Shown piece by piece: positions 16,552 to 26,322 of a DNA stretch of 64,000 bases; positions within the stretch are counted from its first letter, which is position 1, and every line of letters starts with the position of its first letter. Where the stretch lies: the NCBI RefSeq assembly GCF_900186505.1, contig NZ_LT891968.1, forward strand, positions 436,436-500,435, given 5' to 3'. The notes beneath the pieces were generated by a model. It was not told the DNA's origin. It worked only from the letters and a program-made list of their open reading frames with translations, and did no database searches. This stretch comes from Enorma phocaeensis (GTDB taxonomy: Bacteria > Actinomycetota > Coriobacteriia > Coriobacteriales > Coriobacteriaceae). The position numbers and the translations under genes were made by a program.

Positions 16552-18171
16552 ATGAAACCGTATCATAGTACACGTTCGCGCACGATTTCATGCTCGGCCA
16601 AGGAGGCCGTGCGCCTAGGCATCGCCCCAGACGGGGGGCTGTTCGTCTCAGACGAACTCGAGCTGGAAAAACTCGACGTAAACGCGCTGGTTGACTCCGA
16701 TTATCCCGACATCGCGCGCCGCGTGCTCGCAATGTTACTACCTGATTACACGGCAGACGAGATTGCCGCCTGCGTCGATGAAGCCTACCGCGGAACCTTT
16801 GCAAGTTCCGAGGTGACCCCCGTCGTGAAGCTCGACGGCATCGACGGCGATGCACGCGCGGAAAACGGGGGATCGAGCGCCGAGCCCGGCGATGACGCCT
16901 CATGCGCCCCAGGCGCCGAGCCCGACGGCGCGGCAGGCACCCCCTCAGACAGCCCGGCATCCTTCGTGCTCGAGCTCTTCCACGGCCCCACCAGCGCGTT
17001 CAAGGACGTGGCGCTGCAGATGCTCCCCCGCCTCATGGCACGCGCAGGCGCAGCCAGCGAGAACGCCGCCCCGACCGCTTCCGAGCGCATCATGGTCGTC
17101 ACCGCCACCTCGGGCGATACGGGCAAGGCGGCGCTTGCCGGCTTTGCCGATGCCCCTGGTTGCGGCATCACCGTGTTTTTCCCCGCAGGCAAGGTGAGCC
17201 GCGTGCAGGAACTCCAGATGACCACGCAACCTGGCAGCAACGTCGCCGTCTGCGCGGTCCGCGGCAACTTCGACGACGCGCAGAGCGCCGTGAAGCGCAT
17301 CTTCGCCGATCAGGACCTTTCCTCGCGCCTTGCCGAGCGCAACTGGACGCTTTCCAGCGCGAACTCCATCAACATCGGCAGACTCGTTCCGCAGGTCGTC
17401 TACTATGTCGCAGCCTACGCTCAGCTCATGCGCGCCGGCGCCATCGCGGCAGGTGATGAAGTCGAGTTCTGCGTGCCCACGGGCAACTTCGGCGATGTGC
17501 TCGCCGGGTACTACGCAAAGCTCCTCGGCCTCCCCATCGCCCGGCTCATTGTGGCGAGCGACGCCAACAACGTGCTCTTCGACTTCTTGACCACGGGCGT
17601 CTACGACCGCAACCGGCCGTTCTTCACCACCACCTCGCCTTCCATGGACATCCTCATCTCATCGAACCTCGAGCGCATGCTCTACCATCTCTCGGGAGGC
17701 GACTGCGAGCTCGTCGCCTCCCTTATGGCAGAGCTTGCCGAAAAGGGACGCTACGAGGCTCCCCCCGAGCTTCTTGCCCGCATCCAAGAGATCTTCGCCT
17801 GCGGCTGGGCGAGCGAGGCCGAGGTGGCGGCAGCCATCCGCGCCTGCTGGCAAGACCACGGCTACCTGATCGACCCGCACACCGCCTGCGGCTACCATGT
17901 GCTCGCGCAGCTCCCTGCCGCACCCACAGCCAAGGCCCGCGTGCTCCTGTCTACCGCGAGTCCCTACAAGTTCCCTCGCGCGGTCGCTGAGGCGCTCGGC
18001 ATCGAGGTCCCGGCAGACGATTTTGCCTGCATGGACGTGCTCGCGAAGGAGACCGGCACCACCCCGCCCACTCAACTCGCCTCGCTCAAAGACGCCCCCG
18101 TGCTCCATGACGACGTGGTCGACATCGATTCGATGGGCTCCTTTGTCGAGCAAGCGGCGGCAAAGCTGTAA
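16552..18171 (+). CDS. thrC: threonine synthase
   Basis: A 539-residue PLP enzyme converting O-phosphohomoserine to threonine. The PLP lysine is Lys151 in HGPTSAFKDVALQ, the phosphate-binding Ser/Thr loop is TATSGDTGKAALAG, and the N-terminal threonine-synthase domain starts at YHSTRSR. A Gly/Ala/Pro/Ser/Asp-rich stretch of about 38 residues (about 101-138) is inserted just before the PLP lysine and looks like a disordered, lineage-specific insertion. The start at 16552 is chosen because GAGGAG lies 7 nt upstream and the family begins at this Met; the frame is open further upstream, opposite lysC. thrB follows 113 bp downstream. Confidence 0.95.
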   Translation: MKPYHSTRSRTISCSAKEAVRLGIAPDGGLFVSDELELEKLDVNALVDSDYPDIARRVLAMLLPDYTADEIAACVDEAYRGTFASSEVTPVVKLDGIDGDARAENGGSSAEPGDDASCAPGAEPDGAAGTPSDSPASFVLELFHGPTSAFKDVALQMLPRLMARAGAASENAAPTASERIMVVTATSGDTGKAALAGFADAPGCGITVFFPAGKVSRVQELQMTTQPGSNVAVCAVRGNFDDAQSAVKRIFADQDLSSRLAERNWTLSSANSINIGRLVPQVVYYVAAYAQLMRAGAIAAGDEVEFCVPTGNFGDVLAGYYAKLLGLPIARLIVASDANNVLFDFLTTGVYDRNRPFFTTTSPSMDILISSNLERMLYHLSGGDCELVASLMAELAEKGRYEAPPELLARIQEIFACGWASEAEVAAAIRACWQDHGYLIDPHTACGYHVLAQLPAAPTAKARVLLSTASPYKFPRAVAEALGIEVPADDFACMDVLAKETGTTPPTQLASLKDAPVLHDDVVDIDSMGSFVEQAAAKL

Positions 18172-18284
18172 CGCACAAGACCGGCTCCTGTGGCGGCGCC
18201 CGCCGCAAGCTCCGAGGCACGAAGCGCGAGGACTACACAACGGGAGATGGAGAACTGCGGCCTCTATCGAAAGGATCATCGGGA

Positions 18285-19166
18285 ATGATCAAGATCACGG
18301 TACCCGCCACGAGCGCGAACCTCGGCATCGGCTACGATACGCTCGGCATGGCGGTCTCGCTCTATGCGCACTTCACCTTCGACCACGCCGACGAGCTCGT
18401 CATAACGGGGTGCCCCGAGGAGTTCCAAAACGAAGACAACCTGGTCTACCAGTCGTTTACGCAGGCACTGGGCACCTGGGGCGTTGACCCCTTCCCCATC
18501 GCGCTCGACATCCAGACCGAGATCCCCGTCGCACGCGGCTTGGGCTCGAGCTCGACCTGCGTGGTGGCGGGCATCATGGGCGCAGCGGCGCTCACCCGCC
18601 ATACCGTCACGCGCGAGGAGCTCGTCGCCATGGCGACCGCTATCGAGGGCCACCCCGACAACGTCGCGCCTGCACTGCTGGGAGCCGCCGTCTGCTCGTT
18701 CACGCCGGCAGGCGAGCTGCCGCGCTGCCTGCGCTACGAGGTGAGCGATCGTCTGAGATTCGTGACGATCATCCCCCCGTACGAGGTCCACACGAGCGAG
18801 GCGCGCAAGGTCGTGCCGCAGGAGGTGCCGCTCTCGACGGCGGTATGGCAGATGGGCCGCATCGCCGGGCTCACGCGCGGGCTCGAGACGGGCGACACCA
18901 ACCTCATCGCCGCCGCCAACGACGATCGTCTGCAGGAGCCGTACCGCCGCGAGCTCATCCCCGATTACGATGCCATCCGCCGCACCTGCCTCGAGGGTGG
19001 AGCCAAGACGCTCTGGATCTCCGGCTCGGGCTCCACGCTCATGGCCGTGACGGACGACACCATCGTGGCCAAGTTCTTGCAGGTGCGCCTGCGCGAGGAG
19101 TTCCCTTCCTGCGAAACGCATATCCTCACCTGCGATAACGCCGGGGCTCAGATCGAGTACCTGTAG
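18285..19166 (+). CDS. thrB: homoserine kinase
   Basis: A 293-residue GHMP kinase that phosphorylates homoserine to the substrate of ThrC. The ATP-binding GHMP motif PVARGLGSSSTC is near residues 84-95. The N-terminal VPATSANLGIGYDTLG motif is also present, as is a C-terminal GSGSTLMA motif. Length is normal. It follows thrC in the same direction, so homoserine is converted to threonine by adjacent genes. A homoserine dehydrogenase gene is not in the window. Confidence 0.96.
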   Translation: MIKITVPATSANLGIGYDTLGMAVSLYAHFTFDHADELVITGCPEEFQNEDNLVYQSFTQALGTWGVDPFPIALDIQTEIPVARGLGSSSTCVVAGIMGAAALTRHTVTREELVAMATAIEGHPDNVAPALLGAAVCSFTPAGELPRCLRYEVSDRLRFVTIIPPYEVHTSEARKVVPQEVPLSTAVWQMGRIAGLTRGLETGDTNLIAAANDDRLQEPYRRELIPDYDAIRRTCLEGGAKTLWISGSGSTLMAVTDDTIVAKFLQVRLREEFPSCETHILTCDNAGAQIEYL

Positions 19167-19356
19167 CATAGGGGCACACGAGCTGCCTTAGCTCGACCCG
19201 CGCGCACCGCACGAACGGACTCCCCTTCCGCATGCTCGCCGCGCACTCGTCGCTTTGCCGTGGATTCGGCCACACGAACTATGAACCGCGCACGCTTCGC
19301 GTTATCTTGATGGCGTCAACCAACCCGAGGCGAACCCTATTTGGAGGGAGCAAGCG

Positions 19357-20580
19357 ATGGCGGAGGAGCAGGCGCCGACGGCACCAACCGAGTCCGAGTC
19401 CACAGAAGCGTCCCGAGACGAGGCCTCGCAAGATATGGCCTCTCGACAACCAGAGCCTCCCGGCCCATCCGCCCGCTCATCCGCTAGAAGACAAGCGGCG
19501 ACCGAAGCATCCCCCTCAACCGATCCATCTCCCTCAGAAGGGAACGATGCCGACATCTCCATCGAGCCTGACGAGGCGGCCATCGCCCGCGTGAAGCACC
19601 TTGGACGCTACGTGTTCGTGCGACGACTTGTCACGCTCTGCAGCGTTTTCATATCCGCACTGCTGCAAGCTTTCGTCATCCAAGCGTTCATCAACCCCGC
19701 CGGGCTGCTCTCGTCCGGCTTCACGGGCGTCGCCATCTTGATCGACCGCGTGACATCGCTCGTGGGATTCTCGTTCCCCACGCAGCTCGGCATGCTCGCA
19801 CTCAACTTCCCGGTGGCACTGCTGTGCTGGAGATCCATCAGCAAGCGCTTCGTCATCTTCTCCATGCTTCAGGTGGCCCTCGCGAGTTTCTTCTTGCAGA
19901 CCTGCACGTTCAGGCCCCTGCTCGACAGCACCGTGCTCATGGTGCTCTTCGGCGGGGTGCTCTATGGCATCTCCATATCGCTCGCGCTCAAAAGCGGCGC
20001 CTCCACCGCGGGCACCGATTTCATCGCGCTCATGGTCTCCAACAAGACAGGCAAGACCATCTGGGGTTATGTCTTCGCAGGCAACTGCATGGTGCTCGCG
20101 ATCTTCGGCGCGATCTTTGGCTGGGAGTACGCGGCGTATTCCATCGTGTTCCAGTTCCTCTCGACCAAGACCATCGACAGCTTCTATCATCGCTACGAGC
20201 GCGTGACGCTGCAGATCACGACCGAACATCCCGAGCGAGTGTGCCACGCCTACACGTCGAACTTCCGACATGGGGTCTTTCGCGCTGACGGCGTGGGAGG
20301 CTACAGCGGCCGGCCGATGAGCCTGCTCAACACGGTGGTCTCGTCGTACGAGGCGAGCGATGTCATCAAGCTCGTGCGCACTGCCGACCCCCGCGCCGTC
20401 ATCAACATCATGAAGACCGAGGACTTCGTGGGGAACTTCCACCGCACCGCCGTCGATGAGCCGCTGCCGACCGAGGTACCCGAGACCCCCAAGGAGGACC
20501 CGGTGCTCGATCTGCCGGAGCGCGTGCGCCACCGTGCGCTCCAGCGCGACAAGCGCGGAGCACGCGGCCACCGGCGCTGA
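19357..20580 (+). CDS. YitT-family membrane protein (DUF2179)
   Basis: A 407-residue protein. The first ~75 residues are disordered and rich in Ser, Pro, Glu and Ala. About five or six TM segments follow (about 90-255), with the YitT signature GxxSGFTGVAILID and SGASTAGTD. A soluble C-terminal DUF2179-like domain comes next (about 275-380; RVCHAYTSNFRHGVFR), then a basic tail. YitT proteins are widespread in Gram-positives and poorly understood; some work links them to redox or transport roles. The start follows GGAGGGAG at good spacing. The long acidic N-terminal extension is unusual for the family. Confidence 0.85.
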   Translation: MAEEQAPTAPTESESTEASRDEASQDMASRQPEPPGPSARSSARRQAATEASPSTDPSPSEGNDADISIEPDEAAIARVKHLGRYVFVRRLVTLCSVFISALLQAFVIQAFINPAGLLSSGFTGVAILIDRVTSLVGFSFPTQLGMLALNFPVALLCWRSISKRFVIFSMLQVALASFFLQTCTFRPLLDSTVLMVLFGGVLYGISISLALKSGASTAGTDFIALMVSNKTGKTIWGYVFAGNCMVLAIFGAIFGWEYAAYSIVFQFLSTKTIDSFYHRYERVTLQITTEHPERVCHAYTSNFRHGVFRADGVGGYSGRPMSLLNTVVSSYEASDVIKLVRTADPRAVINIMKTEDFVGNFHRTAVDEPLPTEVPETPKEDPVLDLPERVRHRALQRDKRGARGHRR

Positions 20581-20595
20581 GATAGGCATGCGACA

Positions 20596-22854
20596 ATGGG
20601 GGCAGGAGACTGGAAAAGAGGAGCGATGGCACGCACGCCGGTGGAACAGGATCATACGAGGCAAGGGGGACGAACCCCGAAAGCGGTGACGAGCGCGAAA
20701 ACCGGGAAGCCCGACAACCCGGGCAAGAAGACCCGACCGTCGAGCCGCACCGCGCGGAAGGGAAGCGAGGCGCTGGATCCCGCCGGGCCCACGGCGCTCG
20801 GCCTCACGCGCGCCGATTTCCTGCCGGTGACCCGCGCTGACATGGACGCCCGCGGCTGGGATCGGTGCGATTTCGTCTATGTGTGCGGCGATGCCTACGT
20901 GGATCACCCGAGCTTCGGCATGGCAATCATCTGCCGACTGCTCGAGGCGCACGGCTACCGCGTGGGCGTTATCGCCCAGCCCGACTGGCGCGATCCCGCG
21001 AGCATAGCCGTGCTGGGCGAGCCGCGGCTGGCGTTTCTCGTCTCCGCCGGAAACATGGACTCCATGGTGAACCATTACAGCGTGGCCAAGCACCGGCGCC
21101 GCACCGACGCCTACACCCCGGGCGGGAGGGCGGGCGCACGGCCAGATCATGCCACGGTGGTTTACGGCAACCTGATTCGGCGCACGTTCAAGAGCACGCC
21201 CATCATCATGGGCGGCATCGAGGCGTCGCTCCGGCGCCTCGCGCACTACGACTACTGGCAGGACCGCCTAAAGCGCTCCGTATTGCTCGACGCGGGCGCG
21301 GACCTCATCATCTACGGCATGGGCGAGCGCCCCATCATCGAGGTGGCCGACGCGCTCGACGCAGGACTTCCCATCGACCAGATCACCTACATCGACGGGA
21401 CCGTCTACCGCACGCGATCGCTTGACGACGTCTACGACGCCGTTGTGCTGCCCTCCTGGGACGAGCTTGGGACCGACCCGCTCGTCTACGCCAAGAGCTT
21501 CAACACCCAATACCGCAACATGGACCCGTTTAGCGGCAAGCGCCTCGTGGAGCCCTACCCGCACGATGTCTACGTGGTGCAGAACCCACCCGCCAAGCCG
21601 CTCAGCCAAGCTGAGTTCGACGAGGCCTACGACCTGCCGTACACGCGCTCGTATCACCCCGACTACGAGGCGGAAGGCGGCGTACCCGCGCTCAAAGAGG
21701 TCAAGATGAGCCTCATCTCAAACCGCGGGTGCTTTGGCGAGTGCAGCTTCTGCGCGCTCACCTTCCACCAAGGGCGCATCGTGCAGACGCGCAGCCACGC
21801 ATCGCTACTTGCCGAGGCGCGCCGCATCACCAAAGATCCCGACTTTAAGGGCTACATCCACGACGTTGGCGGACCTACTGCGAACTTTCGCCAACCGGCG
21901 TGCAAAAAGCAGCTCACGCGCGGAGCATGCGTGAACCGGCGCTGCCTGTGGCCCGAGGTCTGCCGCCAGATGGACGTCTCGCACGACGACTACGTGCACC
22001 TGCTGCGCGAGTTGAGCGAGCTGCCCGGCGTTAAGAAGGTCTTCGTGCGTAGCGGCATCCGCTTCGACTACGTCATGGCGGACCCCGATCCCGACCGCAC
22101 GTTCTTGCGCGAGCTCTGCGCGCATCACGTCTCCGGCCAGCTCAAGGTCGCACCGGAGCATGTAAGCGACGCCGTGCTCTCCGTCATGGGCAAACCGAGC
22201 CGCGCCGTCTACGATCGCTTCGTGCGCGCCTATAGGGACATGAACCATGAGCTGGGACTCGACCAGTACCTAGTGCCCTACCTCATGAGCAGCCACCCGG
22301 GCAGCACGCTCAAGGAGGCCGTGGAGCTCGCCGAGTACTGCCGCGACCTGGGCTACATGCCCGAGCAGGTGCAGGACTTCTACCCCACCCCGTCCACGAT
22401 GTCGACCTGCATGTACTACACCGGCGTGGACCCGCGCACCATGGAGCCCATCTACGTGCCCAAGACCGCGCACGAGAAGGCACTCCAGCGCGCCCTCATC
22501 CAGTACCGCAAGCCCGAGAACTACGACCTAGTGCGCGAGGCGCTGCTGAAGGCCGGGCGCGAGGACCTGATCGGCTACGGGCCCCGGTGCCTCATCAGGC
22601 CGGTGCGCCCGCACGGGGTGAAGTCGGGCAGGCACGCGGGGGCGTCCGGGCAACGCGGCGGCTCGCCCTCGTCTGCGACGCGGAAGTCCGGGCACGGGGC
22701 AGAGGGCGGGGCGCGCGCCGACCGCGCGAAGCACGAAGGCTCCAAAGGACGCTCAGGTGCACGAAGCTCGGAAACAAAGCGCGGGTCGAGCGCCGCCGGG
22801 CGCAACCGCGCCGGGCAGGGGCGCGAAGCCAACCGCGGCGGGCACAGGGGATAG
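20596..22854 (+). CDS. YgiQ-type radical SAM protein
   Basis: A 752-residue radical SAM protein of the YgiQ family. A basic, disordered N-terminal extension (~1-60) precedes the UPF0313-type domain (CGDAYVDHPSFGMAI near 95). The radical SAM core has the CxxxCxxC iron-sulfur motif (CFGECSFC near residues 379-386). The C-terminal ~90 residues are a Gly/Arg/Ser-rich basic tail that may bind nucleic acid. The substrate of the family is not established. It starts 15 bp after the YitT gene, so the two are probably co-transcribed. The start is uncertain: an ATG at 20626 sits very close to GAGGAG, and 20596 is the first in-frame ATG. Confidence 0.9.
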   Translation: MGAGDWKRGAMARTPVEQDHTRQGGRTPKAVTSAKTGKPDNPGKKTRPSSRTARKGSEALDPAGPTALGLTRADFLPVTRADMDARGWDRCDFVYVCGDAYVDHPSFGMAIICRLLEAHGYRVGVIAQPDWRDPASIAVLGEPRLAFLVSAGNMDSMVNHYSVAKHRRRTDAYTPGGRAGARPDHATVVYGNLIRRTFKSTPIIMGGIEASLRRLAHYDYWQDRLKRSVLLDAGADLIIYGMGERPIIEVADALDAGLPIDQITYIDGTVYRTRSLDDVYDAVVLPSWDELGTDPLVYAKSFNTQYRNMDPFSGKRLVEPYPHDVYVVQNPPAKPLSQAEFDEAYDLPYTRSYHPDYEAEGGVPALKEVKMSLISNRGCFGECSFCALTFHQGRIVQTRSHASLLAEARRITKDPDFKGYIHDVGGPTANFRQPACKKQLTRGACVNRRCLWPEVCRQMDVSHDDYVHLLRELSELPGVKKVFVRSGIRFDYVMADPDPDRTFLRELCAHHVSGQLKVAPEHVSDAVLSVMGKPSRAVYDRFVRAYRDMNHELGLDQYLVPYLMSSHPGSTLKEAVELAEYCRDLGYMPEQVQDFYPTPSTMSTCMYYTGVDPRTMEPIYVPKTAHEKALQRALIQYRKPENYDLVREALLKAGREDLIGYGPRCLIRPVRPHGVKSGRHAGASGQRGGSPSSATRKSGHGAEGGARADRAKHEGSKGRSGARSSETKRGSSAAGRNRAGQGREANRGGHRG

Positions 22855-22961
22855 CAGATACCCGCGGTCCCGGGTGCCAATCCTGCAAGTGCGAGCACTT
22901 CGCGCGCCGATTTCGCTCCGATAGCCCAACCCAACGAACGCAGTCGGCCGGGCGCAAAATG

Positions 22962-23459
22962 CTACTGCCCCGTATCGTCGGCCCACATCCGTGCCGCCTC
23001 GACCATATCGCGCGTGATGGCCACACCCGCATACGCTCGATGCCGCTCCCGACGCAGCCATTCGGCCACACCTGCAGGTGTCATAACGGGGATACGCGAC
23101 CGAGCGAATCCGTCTACATCTCGCGTGATGATCCAGTCTGCCCCGATCTTCCTCGCCGCCTGCGCGACGAGGCAGTCCTCGAAATCGTCCCAACCCTCTT
23201 GAGCGGCGCGCACGATGTCGTTCCCGTCTATCGATGCGATATGCAGAAACGATGCCGAGGCGAGAAACGCCCGTTGGATGTCCGCCGACGGGACATGGCG
23301 AGAGAGCACGTAGAACACATCGGTAAACGACTTCGCGGACGCCCAGAGCTCGAACTCCCCATGCCACTCCGCGATACGCAGCGAGCTGCACGCCTCGAAG
23401 AACGGCTCGCGACAGCCGAAATAATCTATGAGCACGCAAGTATCAAGCAAGAGCTTCAT
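22962..23459 (-). CDS. PIN-domain toxin (VapC-like ribonuclease)
   Basis: A 165-residue PIN-domain protein. Conserved acidic residues are Asp6 (LLDTC), the pair in DFEDCLVAQAA, and the Asp in WIITRDVDGF, which together would bind the metal for RNA cleavage. Its start lies inside the preceding antitoxin gene (17-bp overlap), so translation is probably coupled and the antitoxin made first. It is longer than a typical VapC (~130), with an extra C-terminal helix-rich tail. The target RNA is unknown. Confidence 0.82.
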   Translation of the reverse strand: MKLLLDTCVLIDYFGCREPFFEACSSLRIAEWHGEFELWASAKSFTDVFYVLSRHVPSADIQRAFLASASFLHIASIDGNDIVRAAQEGWDDFEDCLVAQAARKIGADWIITRDVDGFARSRIPVMTPAGVAEWLRRERHRAYAGVAITRDMVEAARMWADDTGQ

Positions 23460-23766
23460 ACTCAGCCTCTCGCTCCGCCGCGATGTACGCCTTGTAGTCG
23501 CCGCCGATGGCGCTCCACGCGGAAGGGGGCACGCCTACCGTCGACTCGGCGATGGATGCCACCAGCGCGTCGAGCGATGCGGCATCGGGGGCTTCTTCTC
23601 CCTGGCCCCCGTCGCGAAGCTCGTCGCCCGGGAGACGATGCTTCACTATGACGTACTCATATGCGCTGCGGATGAGCTCGCTGGGCGACGACCCCAGCTG
23701 GGCGAGTACCTCGTTGCCCTGGCGACGGATCTCGGGCGCGATGCGCGCGGAAACAAGATCGGACAT
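23443..23766 (-). CDS. antitoxin partner of the PIN toxin (RelB/DinJ-like N-terminus)
   Basis: A 107-residue protein. Its N-terminus (SDLVSARIAPEIRRQGNEVL) resembles the ribbon-helix-helix DNA-binding region of RelB/DinJ-type antitoxins. The acidic C-terminal half would wrap the toxin. The ATG at 23766 has GGGGG 5 nt upstream; a TTG at 23778 is less likely. It overlaps the toxin gene by 17 bp. The pair probably represses its own promoter. Confidence 0.75.
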   Translation of the reverse strand: MSDLVSARIAPEIRRQGNEVLAQLGSSPSELIRSAYEYVIVKHRLPGDELRDGGQGEEAPDAASLDALVASIAESTVGVPPSAWSAIGGDYKAYIAAEREAEYEALA

Positions 23767-23936
23767 AGTTGCCCCCAAATGAGCGAAAGCGTGCTATATC
23801 CAATTGTATTACGTATTACAGTCACCTACAAGAACAAGACGTATTCCGAACCGTAAGCTTTGGATACCGTTCTTGTCGCTACGAATGTGATGCATAGGGG
23901 CGAAGCACTCATGGAAGCCCATGTGGGCAGGCACCC

Positions 23937-24527
23937 TTACAGGCAAGCCGCCTCGATGCGGCGCTTGAGCTCGTCGATACCCAGGCCGCTTTGCGAGCTC
24001 GTGACGATGATGTCCTCAGCAGGCACGGTGAGCTGGCGCTTGATCGCCGCGGCCTGTTTCGCCTGCTGGTTGCGGCTGAGCTTGTCGGCCTTGGTGAGCG
24101 CCACCACGAACGGGAACTCGCCCTCTTGAAGGAACTCGATCATCTGGTGGTCGAGGGCGCTCGGATCGTGGCGGATATCGACAAGCGAGACCACGAGGTT
24201 GAAGCTGCGCTCCGATTCGAAGAAGTCGCCGATGAGCCGCGCCCACCGGCCGCGCTCCGCCTTCGAGCGCTGGGCGAAACCGTAGCCCGGCAGGTCCACG
24301 AAATGCACGCCATCAGCCTCGAAGAAGTTCACGTTGCTCGTCTTGCCCGGCGTGCTCGAAACCTTGACCAGGCCCTTGCGCCCAAAGAGCTTGTTCATGA
24401 TGGACGACTTGCCCACGTTCGAGCGGCCCACGAACGAAACCTCGGGGCAGGACGACGGCGGGATCTGCGAGACCGCGCCGTAGCTCGCGACGAACCGGGC
24501 AAGCTGGTAGTTGATGGAATCTGCCAT
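23937..24527 (-). CDS. engB: ribosome-biogenesis GTPase EngB/YsxC
   Basis: A 196-residue TRAFAC-class GTPase essential for 50S subunit assembly in many bacteria. Visible motifs are G1 GRSNVGKSS, G2 around TPGKTSNVNFF, G3 DLPGYGFA, G4 TKADKL and G5 SSQSG. The open frame extends upstream, but the conserved protein begins at the ATG at 24527, with AAGGA 7 nt before it. It lies downstream of the nucleosidase gene on the same strand with about 100 bp between them. Confidence 0.95.
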   Translation of the reverse strand: MADSINYQLARFVASYGAVSQIPPSSCPEVSFVGRSNVGKSSIMNKLFGRKGLVKVSSTPGKTSNVNFFEADGVHFVDLPGYGFAQRSKAERGRWARLIGDFFESERSFNLVVSLVDIRHDPSALDHQMIEFLQEGEFPFVVALTKADKLSRNQQAKQAAAIKRQLTVPAEDIIVTSSQSGLGIDELKRRIEAACL

Positions 24528-24633
24528 GACGGGTCCTTTCGGGCTCAGGGTATTCGGGCTGATGCGGCATCGCGGGGCCTCCCGAGCAGCATTCCGCTGG
24601 GAGGACGCCGATGATGCGTGACGAACGCTGTCG

Positions 24634-25452
24634 CTACCGCTCCTCAGCTTCCAAACGGCGCACGATGCCAAGCGTAAGCGCGCTTGCCGAGCGAGCATAC
24701 TCGTCAAGATCGAACTGTCGCTGCGAGAGCGCATCGTACGCCTCGTCGCAGTTGTCGGAGATCGCGCGGAGCACGAGGCACGCCGCCCCGTTTTTGGCAG
24801 CGATGTGCGCGACGGCGGCGCCTTCCATCTCGACGCAGTCGGCACTCGTCGCCTCGATCGCAGCGGCGCGCATCACGTCCCCTGTGACGAAACGGTCGCC
24901 TGTGGCGATTGTTCCGCGCAGATAGCAAGGTTGGTCATCGAGCGCCGGCGCAGTTGTCGCCTGCTCGGCTTCCGTCTGATGGGAGGTCTCGTCAGCATTG
25001 ATTGTGCCCGCAGGCAATTCCTGTGCAGCGGCGTCGACGACACGATAGCCCTGCGCAAGAAGCTCCTCCTCTGCAAGCGCGACCAGATGCTCCGTCGAGG
25101 CAAACTCCTCGAGACCCGGGGCGGACTCCGCTATAAGCGCGGTATCGGTATCCAGGTAGCGCAGGCGCTCGCCCACAACAACGTCGCCGATGTGGAGCGC
25201 CGGGTTGAGCCCGCCCGCGATGCCGGAAAAGATCACGGTACCGGCTCCGTACGCGCTGATGAGGTGCTGGGTCGCTGCAGCAGCGTTCACCGTTCCCATG
25301 CCCGCCGTGCAAGCGACGATGCACACCGAACCCAATCGCCCACGCGCTACGGAAAGGCCCGCCTCATCGCTCTGCGAGCGCTGTTCGAGCGTCTCGTACA
25401 CCTGGGCGACTTCTTTCTCGAGTGCCCCGATGATCGCAACCGTAAGGGCCAT
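24634..25452 (-). CDS. mtnN: 5'-methylthioadenosine/S-adenosylhomocysteine nucleosidase
   Basis: A 272-residue nucleosidase that hydrolyses MTA and SAH, recycling products of SAM-dependent reactions. Motifs include FSGIAGGLNP, IATGDRFV, the substrate-binding VEMEGAAVAHIA and the catalytic Asp in RAISDNCDEA. The family is usually ~230 residues; here an insertion of about 35-40 polar residues sits around 140-175, before IATGDRF. AGGAGGAGAGG precedes the start. It is co-directional with pflA and engB. Confidence 0.93.
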   Translation of the reverse strand: MALTVAIIGALEKEVAQVYETLEQRSQSDEAGLSVARGRLGSVCIVACTAGMGTVNAAAATQHLISAYGAGTVIFSGIAGGLNPALHIGDVVVGERLRYLDTDTALIAESAPGLEEFASTEHLVALAEEELLAQGYRVVDAAAQELPAGTINADETSHQTEAEQATTAPALDDQPCYLRGTIATGDRFVTGDVMRAAAIEATSADCVEMEGAAVAHIAAKNGAACLVLRAISDNCDEAYDALSQRQFDLDEYARSASALTLGIVRRLEAEER

Positions 25453-25515
25453 GGCCCACCTCTCCTCCTTGTGCCCGCGCAGCCATGCACGCCAGCATCC
25501 TTTGTCCGCGTGCCA

Positions 25516-26322
25516 TTATAGCTGCTCGGCTTGGCGGACCTCCTTCATGCCGCGCAGCACGGCAGCGCGCAACTCGGGAATGCGCTCTTTGTCCATCTGC
25601 GGCACATCGTCCAGGCGGTAGGGGATTCCCAACTTCTCATATTTCACTACACCCATCGTATGGTAGGGCAGCATCTCAAGACCAACCACGTTGGGCCAGC
25701 GCCCGATCAGGCGCCCTAGGCGCATGCACTCATCTGTGGAATCGGTGTATCCGGGAACCACCACGTGCCTGATCACCGTCTCGATACCGCGCCGCGCGAG
25801 CTCGTCGCCGAACGCGACGATGCGCTCCATTCCGCGACCGGTGAGATCGCGGTGGCGCTCGGGGTCGGCATGCTTGATGTCCAGCAGCACCAGATCGCAA
25901 TCATCGAGCACCGCAGCGGTGCGCTCCGGATGGTCGGGATCGAAAGCGTATCCACTGGTATCTAGGCAGGTATGAACCCGCCCGCGCGGACGATCGTGCA
26001 TCTCGGCAAAGAGCGCAGCTAGGAAATCAGGCTGCAGGAGCGGCTCGCCGCCCGAGACCGTAATGCCGCCGTTGCGGTAGAACTGCCTGTTGTTCTCGAA
26101 CAGCTCGACGATATGCTCCACCGAAACCCTGGTTCCGGCATTAATTGCCCAGGTATCCGGGTTGTGGCAATACGCACAGCGCATGGGACACCCCTGCACG
26201 AACACCACGAAGCGGATTCCCGGCCCGTCGACCGTACCCATCGACTCAAGCGAGTGAAGGCGCCCCAACGGAAAGCGCGAGCCCATTCCCGCATCAAGTG
26301 TGTTCAAATCGATATTCGCCAT
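25516..26322 (-). CDS. pflA: pyruvate formate-lyase-activating enzyme
   Basis: A 268-residue radical SAM enzyme that abstracts hydrogen from the conserved glycine of pyruvate formate-lyase to install the glycyl radical. The cluster-binding motif is Cys45-x3-Cys49-x2-Cys52 (CPMRCAYC), and the GGEPLLQ motif binds SAM. GGGAGGGG precedes the ATG at 26322. In this genome its substrate is probably the separate 83-residue glycyl-radical chain at 26809-27060 rather than a domain of PflB. It is separated from that gene by a terminator and a 123-bp repeat element, so it is likely transcribed independently. Confidence 0.95.
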   Translation of the reverse strand: MANIDLNTLDAGMGSRFPLGRLHSLESMGTVDGPGIRFVVFVQGCPMRCAYCHNPDTWAINAGTRVSVEHIVELFENNRQFYRNGGITVSGGEPLLQPDFLAALFAEMHDRPRGRVHTCLDTSGYAFDPDHPERTAAVLDDCDLVLLDIKHADPERHRDLTGRGMERIVAFGDELARRGIETVIRHVVVPGYTDSTDECMRLGRLIGRWPNVVGLEMLPYHTMGVVKYEKLGIPYRLDDVPQMDKERIPELRAAVLRGMKEVRQAEQL

